Shown: positions 55,113-62,933 of the stretch, one piece after another
Layout of the letters: every line of letters begins with the position of its first letter
How positions within the stretch are numbered: position 1 is the first letter of the stretch
From: Ignavibacteria bacterium
GTDB taxonomy: Bacteria > Bacteroidota > Ignavibacteria > Tepidaquicellales > Tepidaquicellaceae
DNA length: 64,000 bases
Direction of reading: 5' to 3'
Assembly (NCBI GenBank): GCA_016710985.1
Contig: JADJTX010000007.1
Coordinates: 1 to 64,000 of the forward strand
Notes under the pieces: model-generated
Told to the model about the DNA's origin: nothing
What the model saw: the letters and a program-made list of their open reading frames with translations, nothing else
Databases searched by the model: none
Program-made: the position numbers and the translations under genes

Positions 55113-56613
55113 CTGTAATTCTCCGATCTTTTAGAAACCCAGTTGCTTTTTGTCTGATGGCCATTTGAATTAAAAATCTTTACCTTTGGTTTTTTATTTT
55201 CTTTAAAAAGTATACCGGCAAGCGATAATGCTGCAATTGTTTCATCTGCAGGCGTCGTACCGTCCTTGCCTCTCTTTAAATAAGTCTTTTCTATGAACTG
55301 TGTGTTATAATTTCCATTAATAAATTCATCACATCTGAGCAGACTAAGCAGGAAATTTATGTTAGTCTTAATACCGATTATCTTATACTGCTGTAAGGCT
55401 CTTTTCATTTTCGCGATCGCAATTTCCCTTGACGATCCGTATGAGATAAGCTTTGATACCATCGGATCATAATAAATTGAGATCTCATCACCCTGTTCAA
55501 TTCCTGTATCTTCCCTTATCCCGCTTCCCAGAAATTTATTCATATAATAAATCTTTCCGGTGGAAGGCATGAAATTATTTTCAGAATCTTCAGCGCATAT
55601 CCTGCATTCTATTATATGCCCGTTGAATTTTACATCTTCCTGTTTGAATGATAATTTTCTCCGGAAGCTATAAGCAGCTGTTCACGGACAAGATCCAGTC
55701 CGGTCCGTATTTCAGTAATAGGATGCTCTACCTGCAGCCGCGTATTGACTTCGAGGAAATAATATTTGTTTTCTTTATCAACAATGAATTCAACCGTACC
55801 CGCATTTGAATATCCCGCCGCTTTGACTATTCTTTTTGCACATTCTCCCATTTCATTGCGGAGCTTATCATCTACAACAACGGACGGAGTCTCTTCAATT
55901 ATTTTCTGATGTCGTCTCTGCATTGAACATTCTCTTTCACCGAGATGAACAACATTTCCGAATTCATCTGCAAGAACCTGTATCTCAATATGTCTCGGTG
56001 ACTCTATGTATTTTTCTATGAATACACTGTCATCACCGAATGATGATTTCGCTTCGCTTTGCGCCGTCCTTAATGCGCTTTCAATATCAGCTTCCTCCAG
56101 TACGACACGCATTCCTTTTCCGCCGCCTCCGGCAGAAGCTTTTATTAAGATCGGATAGCCGATATCTTTTGCGATATTCTTTATTTGGGAGAAATCAACG
56201 AGCGGTTTTTCTGTGCCGGGAACTACCGGTACTTTGTTTTTTATTGCGAGGATCTTTGCTTCTGTCTTACTTCCTAAAAGATCTATTGCCTTATGACCCG
56301 GTCCGATAAATTTGATACCGTTATCTTCACACATCTTGGCAAAGAATCCTCTCTCGGAAAGAAAACCATATCCGGGATGAATTGCTTCTGCTCCTGTTTT
56401 TTTTGCAACTTCTATTATTTTTTCTGCGAGCAAATAACTTTTCGCTGAAGGAGATTCTCCAATGTGATACGCCTCATCGGCTAATTTCGTGAACAATGAA
56501 TGTTTATCGAAGTCTGAATAAACCGCTACTGTCCTGATTCCCATTTCTTTTGCAGTCGTAATGATACGAACAGCAATCTCTCCCCTGTTAGCTATTAATA
56601 TTTTCTTAAACAT
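55109..56613 (-). CDS. Biotin carboxylase (acyl-CoA carboxylase alpha subunit) (one frameshift)
   Basis: The subunit that carboxylates biotin using ATP and bicarbonate, about 500 residues. In order: ILIANRGEIAVRI, EAIHPGYGFLSER, the ATP-grasp loop KASAGGGGKGMRVV, HIEIQVLADEFG, the catalytic EVNTRLQVEHPITE. After IASGE a missing A near 55640 (GAAAATT in place of GAAAAATT) shifts the frame; the reading resumes as KLSFKQEDVKFNGHIIECRI and the C-terminal MPSTGKI, EIAIAKMKRALQQYKI. Stand-alone arrangement with a separate carrier gene suggests acetyl-CoA or propionyl-CoA carboxylase. Confidence 0.92.
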
Positions 56614-56704
56614 AATGTCTTATTGGTTTAAATTATGTACAACAATTTACTAAAAGTGAGTTTATATTGAAAGGGACTATTCTTGGCGGGCAGCGGTCAG
56701 AAAT

Positions 56705-56812
56705 AATTCTTAGCGAACTTTGCTTGCCCGATAGTTATTTAGCTATCAATACTTACAGGCGGGCTTAAGTACTTTGCGCACTTTACGTTTAACTACTTTT
56801 TAAATTTTACTG
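56705..56812. repeat. Dispersed repeat (CTTAGCGA / ACTTTGCG words), copy 1
   Basis: CTTAGCGAACTTTGC ... ACTTTGCGCACTTTACGTTTAA ... CTTTTTAAATTTTA. A close relative stands at 58590-58655. The middle of this copy carries about 45 bases not present in the other copy. Confidence 0.7.
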
Positions 56813-56830
56813 AACGATTTGGGATTAAAC

Positions 56831-56862
56831 AAAAAAAGACCGGTAAAAAATATCACCGGTCT
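56831..56862 (-). terminator. Rho-independent terminator at the dockerin remnant
   Basis: AGACCGGT (56837-56844) pairs with ACCGGTCT (56855-56862), with seven A residues on the left (U tract on the minus strand). It still sits correctly downstream of the remnant at 56890, which suggests the remnant was once a transcribed gene. Confidence 0.8.
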
Positions 56863-56889
56863 GATAAGCAAGTTTATGTGATTTATCTG

Positions 56890-57180
56890 TTATGGTTTTC
56901 TCACAATTATGAAAGATAAGATCTACAAATCCGTCATAGTTTAGGTCTGATACATTATATGGACCTGAGACATAATTGCTTGCGTCATTATAAACTGCAA
57001 GGACGTCCGTAAGATTTATACCTTCATCCTGATTTATATCTCCCTGATAAAATGACCATAAACCGCCCGCGTTTTTCATGTTGCTTCCGTATGCCTGTGA
57101 CGCTCAAGAAGTGAAATCATAGATCAGTGTATTATTATTGAATGAGACCGGACCCGAACTCCATGACGAGTTCAGAGCTT
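56890..57180 (-). pseudogene. Remnant of a dockerin-like C-terminal module
   Basis: Reading from 57180 leftward: EALNSSWSSGPVSFNNN, LIYDFTS, an in-frame TGA where Ser is expected, ASQAYGSNMKNAGG, WSFYQGDINQDEGINLTDVLAVYNDAS, DLNYDGFVDL, then a frame change and FIIVRKP-stop. These match the shared tail of the 10252 and 13955 proteins. About 13 codons after FVDL (the TDxL...NNSxxF part) are gone. Nothing remains of the upstream part of the protein. A terminator remains at 56831-56862. Confidence 0.8.
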
Positions 57181-57184
57181 CAGG

Positions 57185-57292
57185 GAATATACAGTTGACT
57201 TCAATAGAAGCAATCTATCGAGCGGGATCTATTTTTATAAGATTGAGACTGATGGATTTATTGCTACTAAAAAAAAAGTGCTTTTGAAATGA
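57185..57292 (+). pseudogene. Remnant of a T9SS sorting domain C-terminus
   Basis: 36 codons in the plus direction: EYTVDFNRSNLSSGIYFYKI, ETDGFIATKKKVLLK and a TGA at 57290-57292. This is the last part of a T9SS type A sorting domain (compare SSGIYYYRL ... KKMTLIK in the 15300 protein). The codons just before (57100-57184) belong to the minus-strand dockerin remnant, so the two remnants abut head to head at about 57184. Confidence 0.8.
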
Positions 57293-57443
57293 ATTAATAG
57301 AAACTAACCCTTTGCAGGCTTTATAATCTGTCTGGGGTTAGTTTGCAAATTGGTATTCGTAGGGTTCAAATTTTAAAAATTTTCTTCTGCTTTACTTCAA
57401 ATGCAATGTTGCCAAATCTCACGATACGTTTTTTGAAATGATT

Positions 57444-57884
57444 TTACACTTTTTTCAATTCCTGTTCTCCACAGACACACGCCTGAGTATCACAGGTCTG
57501 CGCTTGAGTAACGCAGGGGCTTGACTGTGTTACGCGGGCATACGACTGAACAATGCAGAGGTGTGACTGAGTACCGCAGCGGTATGGCTGATTGATGCTA
57601 ACGTGTGTCTGAACATAGCGGAAGTACGACTGAGAATCTTGGGAGTATGACTGAGTTCCGCAGGGTTACGGCTGAATATTGATAACATGCGACTGAGTGT
57701 GCCGGGTGTACGGCTGAATTACAGGTGCGTATGACTGAATATAGCAGGCGTATGTCTGGGCATCTGGAAAATACGTCCGTGGAGCAAAAAGATTTGTCTC
57801 CGGTACAGAAATGTATGTCTGAGGAATACAGATGTAGGTTTCTTTACAACTGAGAATTGTAATAGTGTTAGATAAGTACTTCAC
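57444..57884 (-). CDS. Reading frame over the 21-bp minisatellite, heptapeptide repeats (one TAA)
   Basis: From ATG at 57882-57884 the minus frame reads heptads with Q-(S/T)-Y in the first three positions: ETYICIP, QTYISVP, QTYACYI, QSYAPVI, QPYTRHT, QSHVINI, then QP-stop at 57666-57668. After the stop, the same frame continues in phase (QSYSQDS, QSYFRYV, QTHVSIN, QPYRCGT, QSHLCIV, QSYARVT) and ends EQELKKV at 57446. That is 146 codons with a single TAA at a Tyr position. The plus frames have stops in nearly every unit. It may be a decayed gene or a coincidental open frame in a repeat. No similar family known to me. Confidence 0.35.
57484..57850. repeat. Minisatellite of about 17 degenerate 21-bp units
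   Basis: Tandem units of 21 bases, consensus near TGAgtatnGCaGggGTatGaC, for example TGAGTAACGCAGGGGCTTGAC, TGTGTTACGCGGGCATACGAC, TGAACAATGCAGAGGTGTGAC, TGAGTACCGCAGCGGTATGGC and TGAGTTCCGCAGGGTTACGGC. Units differ from each other at about 6-9 of 21 positions, and the GC content is above that of the surroundings. There are no spacers, so it is not a CRISPR array. Confidence 0.9.
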
Positions 57885-58100
57885 GGTTTAAGAAATGCCT
57901 GTCAGCTAAGGAATACAAAAACTCTTTTATTCACTACCGTAAAATATTTCAGGACAGATATGCATCTGTTTGTAATGAGGGAATGTAATTTTAACTTATA
58001 CCTAAATCTTCTCTTTGAAAACTTGTGTATGTCCGGAATAATGATTTGAAAATTTTCTGTGGGGTTTTGGACATCTATTACAACGAGCTTCCTGATAACT

Positions 58101-58134
58101 ATAAAAGCCCGGGTTTAATCTTCCGGGCTTTTAT
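58101..58134. terminator. Bidirectional rho-independent terminator
   Basis: ATAAAAGCCCGG (58101-58112) pairs with CCGGGCTTTTAT (58123-58134). The loop (GTTTAATCTT) contains the TAA stop of the minus-strand 58115 gene. Confidence 0.9.
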
Positions 58135-58489
58135 ATAAATATTCATTGATAACTTTGTCTGTAAGCGTTTTGTATTTACCTTCACTATCATGATCTTTAA
58201 ACAGGTTAACCGCAGTTGAAATGATATTAGAATTACTTTTAAAATATTTAACACCATTTAGTAATGTCTGCATCCTGATGATTTTATTTTGTATCTGAAT
58301 GTAAACTGAATCCTCACCCGACAAAACAATTCCTCTGAATCCGAGTCCGTCAAACAATTGAGCCGGTTCAGACTCCTCAAGTTTATTGATCTCATTTAAC
58401 ATATAGTTAAATTCGTCACGTGTGATCTGAAAGGACGGATTTGGTTGCCCTGAAAACAGATCCAGCTCTATTTTATAATTATCATTCAA
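58115..58489 (-). CDS. Small protein with DLFSG-P-NP motif
   Basis: About 125 residues if the TTG at 58487-58489 is used. The frame is open upstream to 58561, but those codons lie in a CACGAAGAACAC-type repeat and are probably not coding. The N-terminal part has IELDLFSGQPNPSFQI and LFDGLGFRGIVLSG, shared with the N-terminus of the next gene upstream (58673-59614). The rest is helical. No family name known to me; the DLFSGRPNP motif occurs in uncharacterised bacterial proteins. Confidence 0.75.
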   Translation of the reverse strand: MNDNYKIELDLFSGQPNPSFQITRDEFNYMLNEINKLEESEPAQLFDGLGFRGIVLSGEDSVYIQIQNKIIRMQTLLNGVKYFKSNSNIISTAVNLFKDHDSEGKYKTLTDKVINEYLYKSPED

Positions 58490-58544
58490 ATTACAGTGAT
58501 AAAGTATTAATGCAGATTCTTCAATAGAAAATTTTTTACCACTA

Positions 58545-58655
58545 AGGCACGAAGAACACAAAGGTTTTTCAGAAAATTGAATTGCAATAAATAACTCTTA
58601 GCGATCTTTGCGTAAACACTTTGCGGGCTTTGCGTTTAAAAACTTTTTAAATTTC
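58545..58655. repeat. Word repeats (CCACTAAGGCACGAAG; CTTAGCGA / CTTTGCG), copy 2
   Basis: TACCACTAAGGCACGAAGAACACAAAGG at 58545-58572, then CTTAGCGATCTTTGCG...ACTTTGCGGGCTTTGCGTTTAAAAACTTTTTAAATTT at 58597-58652. The second part matches 56705-56812. It separates the two DLFSG genes. Confidence 0.8.
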
Positions 58656-58672
58656 TATTGAATAAATCTGTA

Positions 58673-59614
58673 TTAGCTTATTATAACACTTTTACCTGCA
58701 TAGAAATAGCCGCAAAAGTCTGTATAGTTCAGCCACGTCCCGGCACCGCGGTCGCAGGTTTCCGGATTGGTTATAAGCACACCGCTGTTGTCGTAATTCC
58801 TTGCAGCCGTACCTCCGGGTTTATGTCCCCAGAATCCGCCAGTTTGTTTTCTGTACCAGTGATAATCAACCCCCGGCGCGATCACTAATGCCACCATCCT
58901 TCTCGGATATTCCGACTGCGGCAGACAATCACATCTTTCTTTTAAGCCGTCATTCATCGCAGCGGTTCGGACAGCCGAACAGCTCATCGAACTCGCAGTT
59001 GCACCCGATGCGCGTCCCGGCTGAGCAAAAGTATTTGTCTTCCAGTTTCTTCCGTAGTTATAACAATTGTTATTAGCACGGACATTAGGGTCAGCATTCC
59101 AGAAATTCGGATTGAATTTGCTTTCCTCATACTTACAATCATAACATTCACCGTCATTTACAGTCACTCTTGTCGGAGATACCGGCCATTTGATTTTTAT
59201 TTTAATGTACTTTCTTATCTTCGCAAGGTCTTTTTCATACTGGTCAATGCTTCCGAAAATGATCTTTTGAATTCTTTTATCAATCGGAGTCAGCTTAAAA
59301 ACATCCATGCTGTTTTTACTGTACCTTGTCATCTGGTCAACAATCTCCCTTGCTATCTGGATGCTTCCTTTCTGATCCTCAGCTACACCATTTGCGATTG
59401 TGAAGACGGACGGGATTCTCTTCCCCGCGTCTTCATCACCAAGTAATTCCAGTTTAATGCCTCTGAAACCCAGACCATCATAGCCTTTGTCGGGCTTTGA
59501 AATAATCTTTGTTTTCTTTGAAATTTTTTCGAGGAGGTCGTCACCTCTTTTATCATTTATGATCCAAGACGGATTCGGGCGACCCGAGAACAGATCAACG
59601 GTTATTTTTATCAT
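58673..59614 (-). CDS. DLFSG-P-NP motif protein with Cys/His C-terminal domain
   Basis: A 313-residue cytoplasmic-looking protein. N-terminal part (1-60): ITVDLFSGRPNPSWII and GYDGLGFRGIKLELLG. The middle (60-160) is Lys/Ile-rich. The C-terminal 150 residues have NNNCYNYGRNWKTNTF, CDCLPQSEYPRRMVALVI, PGVDYHWYRK, GFWGHKPGGTAARN and YTDFCGYFY. The order Cys, then His in DYHW/GHKPG, and Asn/Asp resembles papain-like enzymes or amidases, but I cannot name the family. The short neighbour 58115-58489 carries only the N-terminal motif. Ten or more Cys and His residues also leave metal binding possible. Confidence 0.78.
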   Translation of the reverse strand: MIKITVDLFSGRPNPSWIINDKRGDDLLEKISKKTKIISKPDKGYDGLGFRGIKLELLGDEDAGKRIPSVFTIANGVAEDQKGSIQIAREIVDQMTRYSKNSMDVFKLTPIDKRIQKIIFGSIDQYEKDLAKIRKYIKIKIKWPVSPTRVTVNDGECYDCKYEESKFNPNFWNADPNVRANNNCYNYGRNWKTNTFAQPGRASGATASSMSCSAVRTAAMNDGLKERCDCLPQSEYPRRMVALVIAPGVDYHWYRKQTGGFWGHKPGGTAARNYDNSGVLITNPETCDRGAGTWLNYTDFCGYFYAGKSVIIS

Positions 59615-60052
59615 GATGTTAAGTTATTTAGATTAACGCCTACTCTTTCTTTGTAAAATGGATTTTCGGCTTACTCCATTATTATATTAGATTAAATCAG
59701 TTTAGTAAGAAACATCTGAAATGCATATTTCATATTACAAAACTATTACATTCATAATATACATTCAATAGGGTCACATACACTTTTTCTCTAAGTGTTT
59801 TTACTTAGACAGTATTGTTCTTTACACTCACATTTTTCTCACAGATTTACACAGATTTTTTTTGAAATTCTTTTAGTGGAAATTATTTAATATCGTAATA
59901 AGAAATTTAAATGACTAATTTTCAGTCGAATAACTCCATTAATATTTTAAAATAGACTGCCACGAATAACCCGAATCAGCACGAATTTAAAAAAATAATT
60001 AGTGCTAATTCGTGGCGGAAAAAAACAGTTACTATTTAATTAAATCTATTTT
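59615..60052. other. Intergenic region with an inverted CACGAAT repeat
   Basis: About 440 bases with no ORF. GCCACGAATAACCCGAATCAGCACGAAT (59959-59986) pairs with ATTAGTGCTAATTCGTGGC (59998-60016) by the ends GCCACGAAT/ATTCGTGGC. CACAGATTTACACAGATTTT words lie at 59838-59860. The 3' end of this region is the promoter area of ispD. Confidence 0.8.
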
Positions 60053-60715
60053 TTGAAAGTAAAAGTAATCATCCCCGCATCCGGTTCCGGAGAAAGATTC
60101 GGAGGCAAAACACCGAAACAGTTTTTGAAGATTGACGGGAAGGAGATCATTGCTCATACACTGGAAAAGTTTAACAGCATTAGTTTAATCGATGAGATAA
60201 TAATTTCAACTCAGCTGGAATACTTTGTAAAACTGAGTACAATAATCAAAAAATATAATCTCAAAAAAGTAAAGAAGATAACTGAAGGCGGAAAGCTAAG
60301 GCAGGACTCGGTTTATAATGCTTTGATAAATCTTGAATGTGACAGGGATGATCTGATATTAGTTCATGATGCAGTCAGGCCTTTCATAAGTAATAAGAAG
60401 ATCATTGAACTTGTAAAAGCAGCGGGAAAGGAAAAGTGCGTGATATTAGGATTACCTGTCAATGAAACGATAAAGAGAGTTGATAAAAATAATATTGTAA
60501 CTGAAACATTAGACAGAAATAACGTCTGGGCAATACAGACTCCGCAGGCGTTTCAATACAGTATTTTATTAAATGCATTTGAGAAAGCAATGAGTGAGAA
60601 TTTTATTGGAACGGATGAGGCAGCAATTGTCGAGAATGCGGGGATCGATGTGAAGGTGATGGAAGGGGAAAAGAGAAATATAAAAATTACAGTTAAGGGA
60701 GATGTAAGACTCTAA
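60053..60715 (+). CDS. ispD: 2-C-methyl-D-erythritol 4-phosphate cytidylyltransferase
   Basis: IspD activates methylerythritol phosphate with CTP in the MEP route to isoprenoids. The 220-residue protein has the nucleotide loop PASGSGERFGGKTPKQFL (8-25), LVHDAVRPFIS, the Lys/Arg AIQTPQAF and GTDEAAIVE. A TTG start at 60053 is used, because no ATG lies between the last upstream stop and the motif. The downstream gap carries a word repeat. Together with the prenyl synthase at 4.3-5.2 kb it shows a complete-looking MEP isoprenoid route. Confidence 0.93.
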   Translation: MKVKVIIPASGSGERFGGKTPKQFLKIDGKEIIAHTLEKFNSISLIDEIIISTQLEYFVKLSTIIKKYNLKKVKKITEGGKLRQDSVYNALINLECDRDDLILVHDAVRPFISNKKIIELVKAAGKEKCVILGLPVNETIKRVDKNNIVTETLDRNNVWAIQTPQAFQYSILLNAFEKAMSENFIGTDEAAIVENAGIDVKVMEGEKRNIKITVKGDVRL

Positions 60716-60731
60716 ACGAAAACCTTAGCCG

Positions 60732-60850
60732 TTTTTACCACAGAGCCGCAGCGACACAGAGATGCACAGAGGTTTTTTGGAAACTGTATATTTTTATTTT
60801 GTAAATTCTTCTCTGTGAAACTCTGTGACTCAGTGTCTCCGCGGTAAAAA
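60732..60850. repeat. Inverted ACAGAG / CTCTGTG word repeat
   Basis: TTTTTACCACAGAGCCGCAGCGACACAGAG... (60732-60772) pairs with CTCTGTGAAACTCTGTGACTC...GCGGTAAAAA (60811-60850). The right arm is in frame with the esterase but lies upstream of its likely start. Confidence 0.9.
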
Positions 60851-60863
60851 TAAAATTTCAAGG

Positions 60864-61889
60864 ATGATGAAAAATACCGGAACAATAGTATTAGAAAAGT
60901 TCGATAGTAAGATCTTAAAAGGAAATCCGTTGGGTGATCCGACTGAAAGGGAATTTCCGGTTTATCTGCCGCCGTCTTACGGGAAGTCGGGGAAAAATTT
61001 TCCGGTAGTGTATCTGATCTCAGGATTCACAGGCAAGGGCATCATGCAGCTCAATGAAAGTTTTCTTTCGGAGAATATCAAACAACGGCTCGACAGACTT
61101 ATCTCAACGAAAAAAATGAAAGAGATGATCGTTGTAATGCCTGACTGCATTACCAAATACGGCGGAAGCCAGTTCATAAATTCAGTAGCGACGGGTAACT
61201 ATGAGGATTATCTTATTAAAGAATTAATTCCTTTCATTGATAAAAATTATAATACTGAAAATAAAAGTTCAAGTCGCGCAATATGCGGCAAGTCAAGCGG
61301 CGGCTACGGGGCAGTGGTACTTGCAATGAGAAATCCGGATGTGTTCGGATTAATGTGTTCGACTGCAGGCGATATGTATTTTGAATATTGTTATCTGCCG
61401 GACTTTCCGAAGTTCATAGCTGACATTGAACATTACGGAACCGGACACAAAGCTGTCGTCAATTTTATTAAAAATGAATTAAACTACAAGCAGCCTAAGC
61501 CGAAATCTTTTCATAACATAATTAACAACATCGGAATGGCGAGCTGCTATTCTCCAAATCCTAATGGAATGAAAACGAAGGGATATAATTTCGATCTGCC
61601 TTTTGATATTCATACAGGTGAACTCGATGCAAAAGTGTTTGACCGCTGGCTAAAGCATGACCCCGTTAGAATGGTTAATAAATATGTATCGAATCTTAAG
61701 AAGCTGAAGCTTATCTATCTCGATGCCGGTATTAAAGACGAATTCAATCTTAACATAGGCGCGAGAATATTTTGTGACAGCCTTAAAGAAAAAAAAATAA
61801 AATACATTCATGAAGAGTTCAATGACGGACACATGGGCATTCAATACAGGTATGACAGAACTTTTGAAGTCATTTCCTCGGCGCTATAG
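60864..61889 (+). CDS. Esterase of the S-formylglutathione hydrolase/FrsA-like type
   Basis: A 341-residue alpha/beta hydrolase. I place the start at ATG 60864; the open frame extends to 60825 only through the word repeat. The nucleophile Ser144 is in CGKSSGGYGAVVLAM; the acid and base lie in YLDAGIKDEFN and EEFNDGHMG. The start PVYLPPSYGKSGKNFPVVYLI and GFTGKGIMQLNE are typical of esterase D/antigen 85-like enzymes. It could be a carboxylesterase. The next gene is 72 bp downstream. Confidence 0.87.
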   Translation: MMKNTGTIVLEKFDSKILKGNPLGDPTEREFPVYLPPSYGKSGKNFPVVYLISGFTGKGIMQLNESFLSENIKQRLDRLISTKKMKEMIVVMPDCITKYGGSQFINSVATGNYEDYLIKELIPFIDKNYNTENKSSSRAICGKSSGGYGAVVLAMRNPDVFGLMCSTAGDMYFEYCYLPDFPKFIADIEHYGTGHKAVVNFIKNELNYKQPKPKSFHNIINNIGMASCYSPNPNGMKTKGYNFDLPFDIHTGELDAKVFDRWLKHDPVRMVNKYVSNLKKLKLIYLDAGIKDEFNLNIGARIFCDSLKEKKIKYIHEEFNDGHMGIQYRYDRTFEVISSAL

Positions 61890-61912
61890 TTGAGACGCGA
61901 GACGTCAAAGTA
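61887..61912. repeat. Short heptamer stretch after the esterase stop
   Basis: GAGACGCGAGACGTC, words of the same GACGNNA set as the 27568-27764 array, begin two bases after the esterase TAG. Confidence 0.6.
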
Positions 61913-61961
61913 AACAAGAAACAAACTTTGAATATTTTTTAACTTTTAACTTTTAACTGTA

Positions 61962-62921
61962 ATGGATCCTGTTGTAATATCGACCTGGAAGCACGGGCTG
62001 GCGGCGAATGAGGCGGCTTATAAGATTTTAAATGAAGGCGGGAATTCTCTTGATGCTGTTGAAGAAGGCGTCAAGGTTTCCGAAGATGATCCGAATGTAT
62101 TGAGTGTTGGATTCGGAGGACTTCCGGATGAGAGAGGCGTAGTAACGCTTGATGCAGCCATAATGGACTGGAAAGCGCGGATCGGAGCGGTGATCTGTGT
62201 TGAAAATATTCATAACCCTGTAAGCTTAGCGAGATTAGTTCTTGAAGACACAGAGCATACGATACTTGCAGCTGACGGAGCTTATGAGTTTGCAATTAAG
62301 AACGGATTCAAAGCTGAGAATCTGCTTACACAGGAATCCATCAAAAGATTTCATGAATGGAAGCTTACGAAAGGCACAAAGCCCGAAGAAATTCACACGG
62401 ATGATTTTAAGATCATAGAATCGAAGCACGATAAAATAAATGAAGACGGATTTCACGATACGATAGGAATGGTTGCGATTGATAAAGACGGACACATTTC
62501 AGCATCGTGCACGACCAGCGGAATGGCATGGAAGCTTCACGGAAGAGTAGGAGACAGTCCGATCATAGGTTCGGGGCTTTATGTTGACGGAGAGATCGGC
62601 GGCGCATCGTCGACCGGAAGAGGAGAAGAATGCATCAGAGCTTGCGGAAGCTTTCTTATCGTTGAACTTATGCGAAACGGAAAGTCTCCGAAAGAAGCAT
62701 GCAGGCTTGCATGTGAGAGAGTGTATAAGCTAAACCGGCTTTCAAGTGTTAACCGGGATCATATATTTCAGGTAGGATTTGTTGCGATGAATGTGAAAGG
62801 TGAATACGGCGCATACAGTGTCAGGGACGGTTTCCAGTATGCATTAATGAAAGAAGCGAAGAATGAATTATTCAACAGCGAATTTCTTTTAAGTGAAAAA
62901 TTTATAATAGAAGATCTGTAA
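61962..62921 (+). CDS. Isoaspartyl peptidase/L-asparaginase family (Ntn hydrolase)
   Basis: A 319-residue N-terminal-nucleophile hydrolase precursor. The autoprocessing site is HDTIGMVAIDKDG, with the nucleophile Thr167 in DTIG. The N-terminal part has IVISTWKHGLAANEAAYKIL, GGNSLDAVEEGVKVSEDDP and GFGGLPDERGVVTLDA; the C-terminal part has GSGLYVDGEIGGASSTGRGEE. This order matches glycosylasparaginase-type (N4-(beta-N-acetylglucosaminyl)-asparaginase) and isoaspartyl peptidases. There is no signal peptide, so the enzyme is cytoplasmic. It overlaps nothing; the next gene starts 13 bp downstream. Confidence 0.9.
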   Translation: MDPVVISTWKHGLAANEAAYKILNEGGNSLDAVEEGVKVSEDDPNVLSVGFGGLPDERGVVTLDAAIMDWKARIGAVICVENIHNPVSLARLVLEDTEHTILAADGAYEFAIKNGFKAENLLTQESIKRFHEWKLTKGTKPEEIHTDDFKIIESKHDKINEDGFHDTIGMVAIDKDGHISASCTTSGMAWKLHGRVGDSPIIGSGLYVDGEIGGASSTGRGEECIRACGSFLIVELMRNGKSPKEACRLACERVYKLNRLSSVNRDHIFQVGFVAMNVKGEYGAYSVRDGFQYALMKEAKNELFNSEFLLSEKFIIEDL

Positions 62922-62933
62922 TACTAAATATTA

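Noticed and set aside
57484..57850. Tandem 21-bp units taken for a CRISPR array.
   Set aside because: There are no unique spacers and no palindromic repeat; the units follow one another directly and are divergent.
58490..58561. Start of the small DLFSG protein at 58561.
   Set aside because: The extra codons lie in a CACGAAGAACAC-type repeat; a later TTG gives the family-like start.
60825..60863. Upstream start of the esterase giving 13 more residues.
   Set aside because: Those codons are the right arm of an ACAGAG/CTCTGTG repeat; the ATG at 60864 is preferred.
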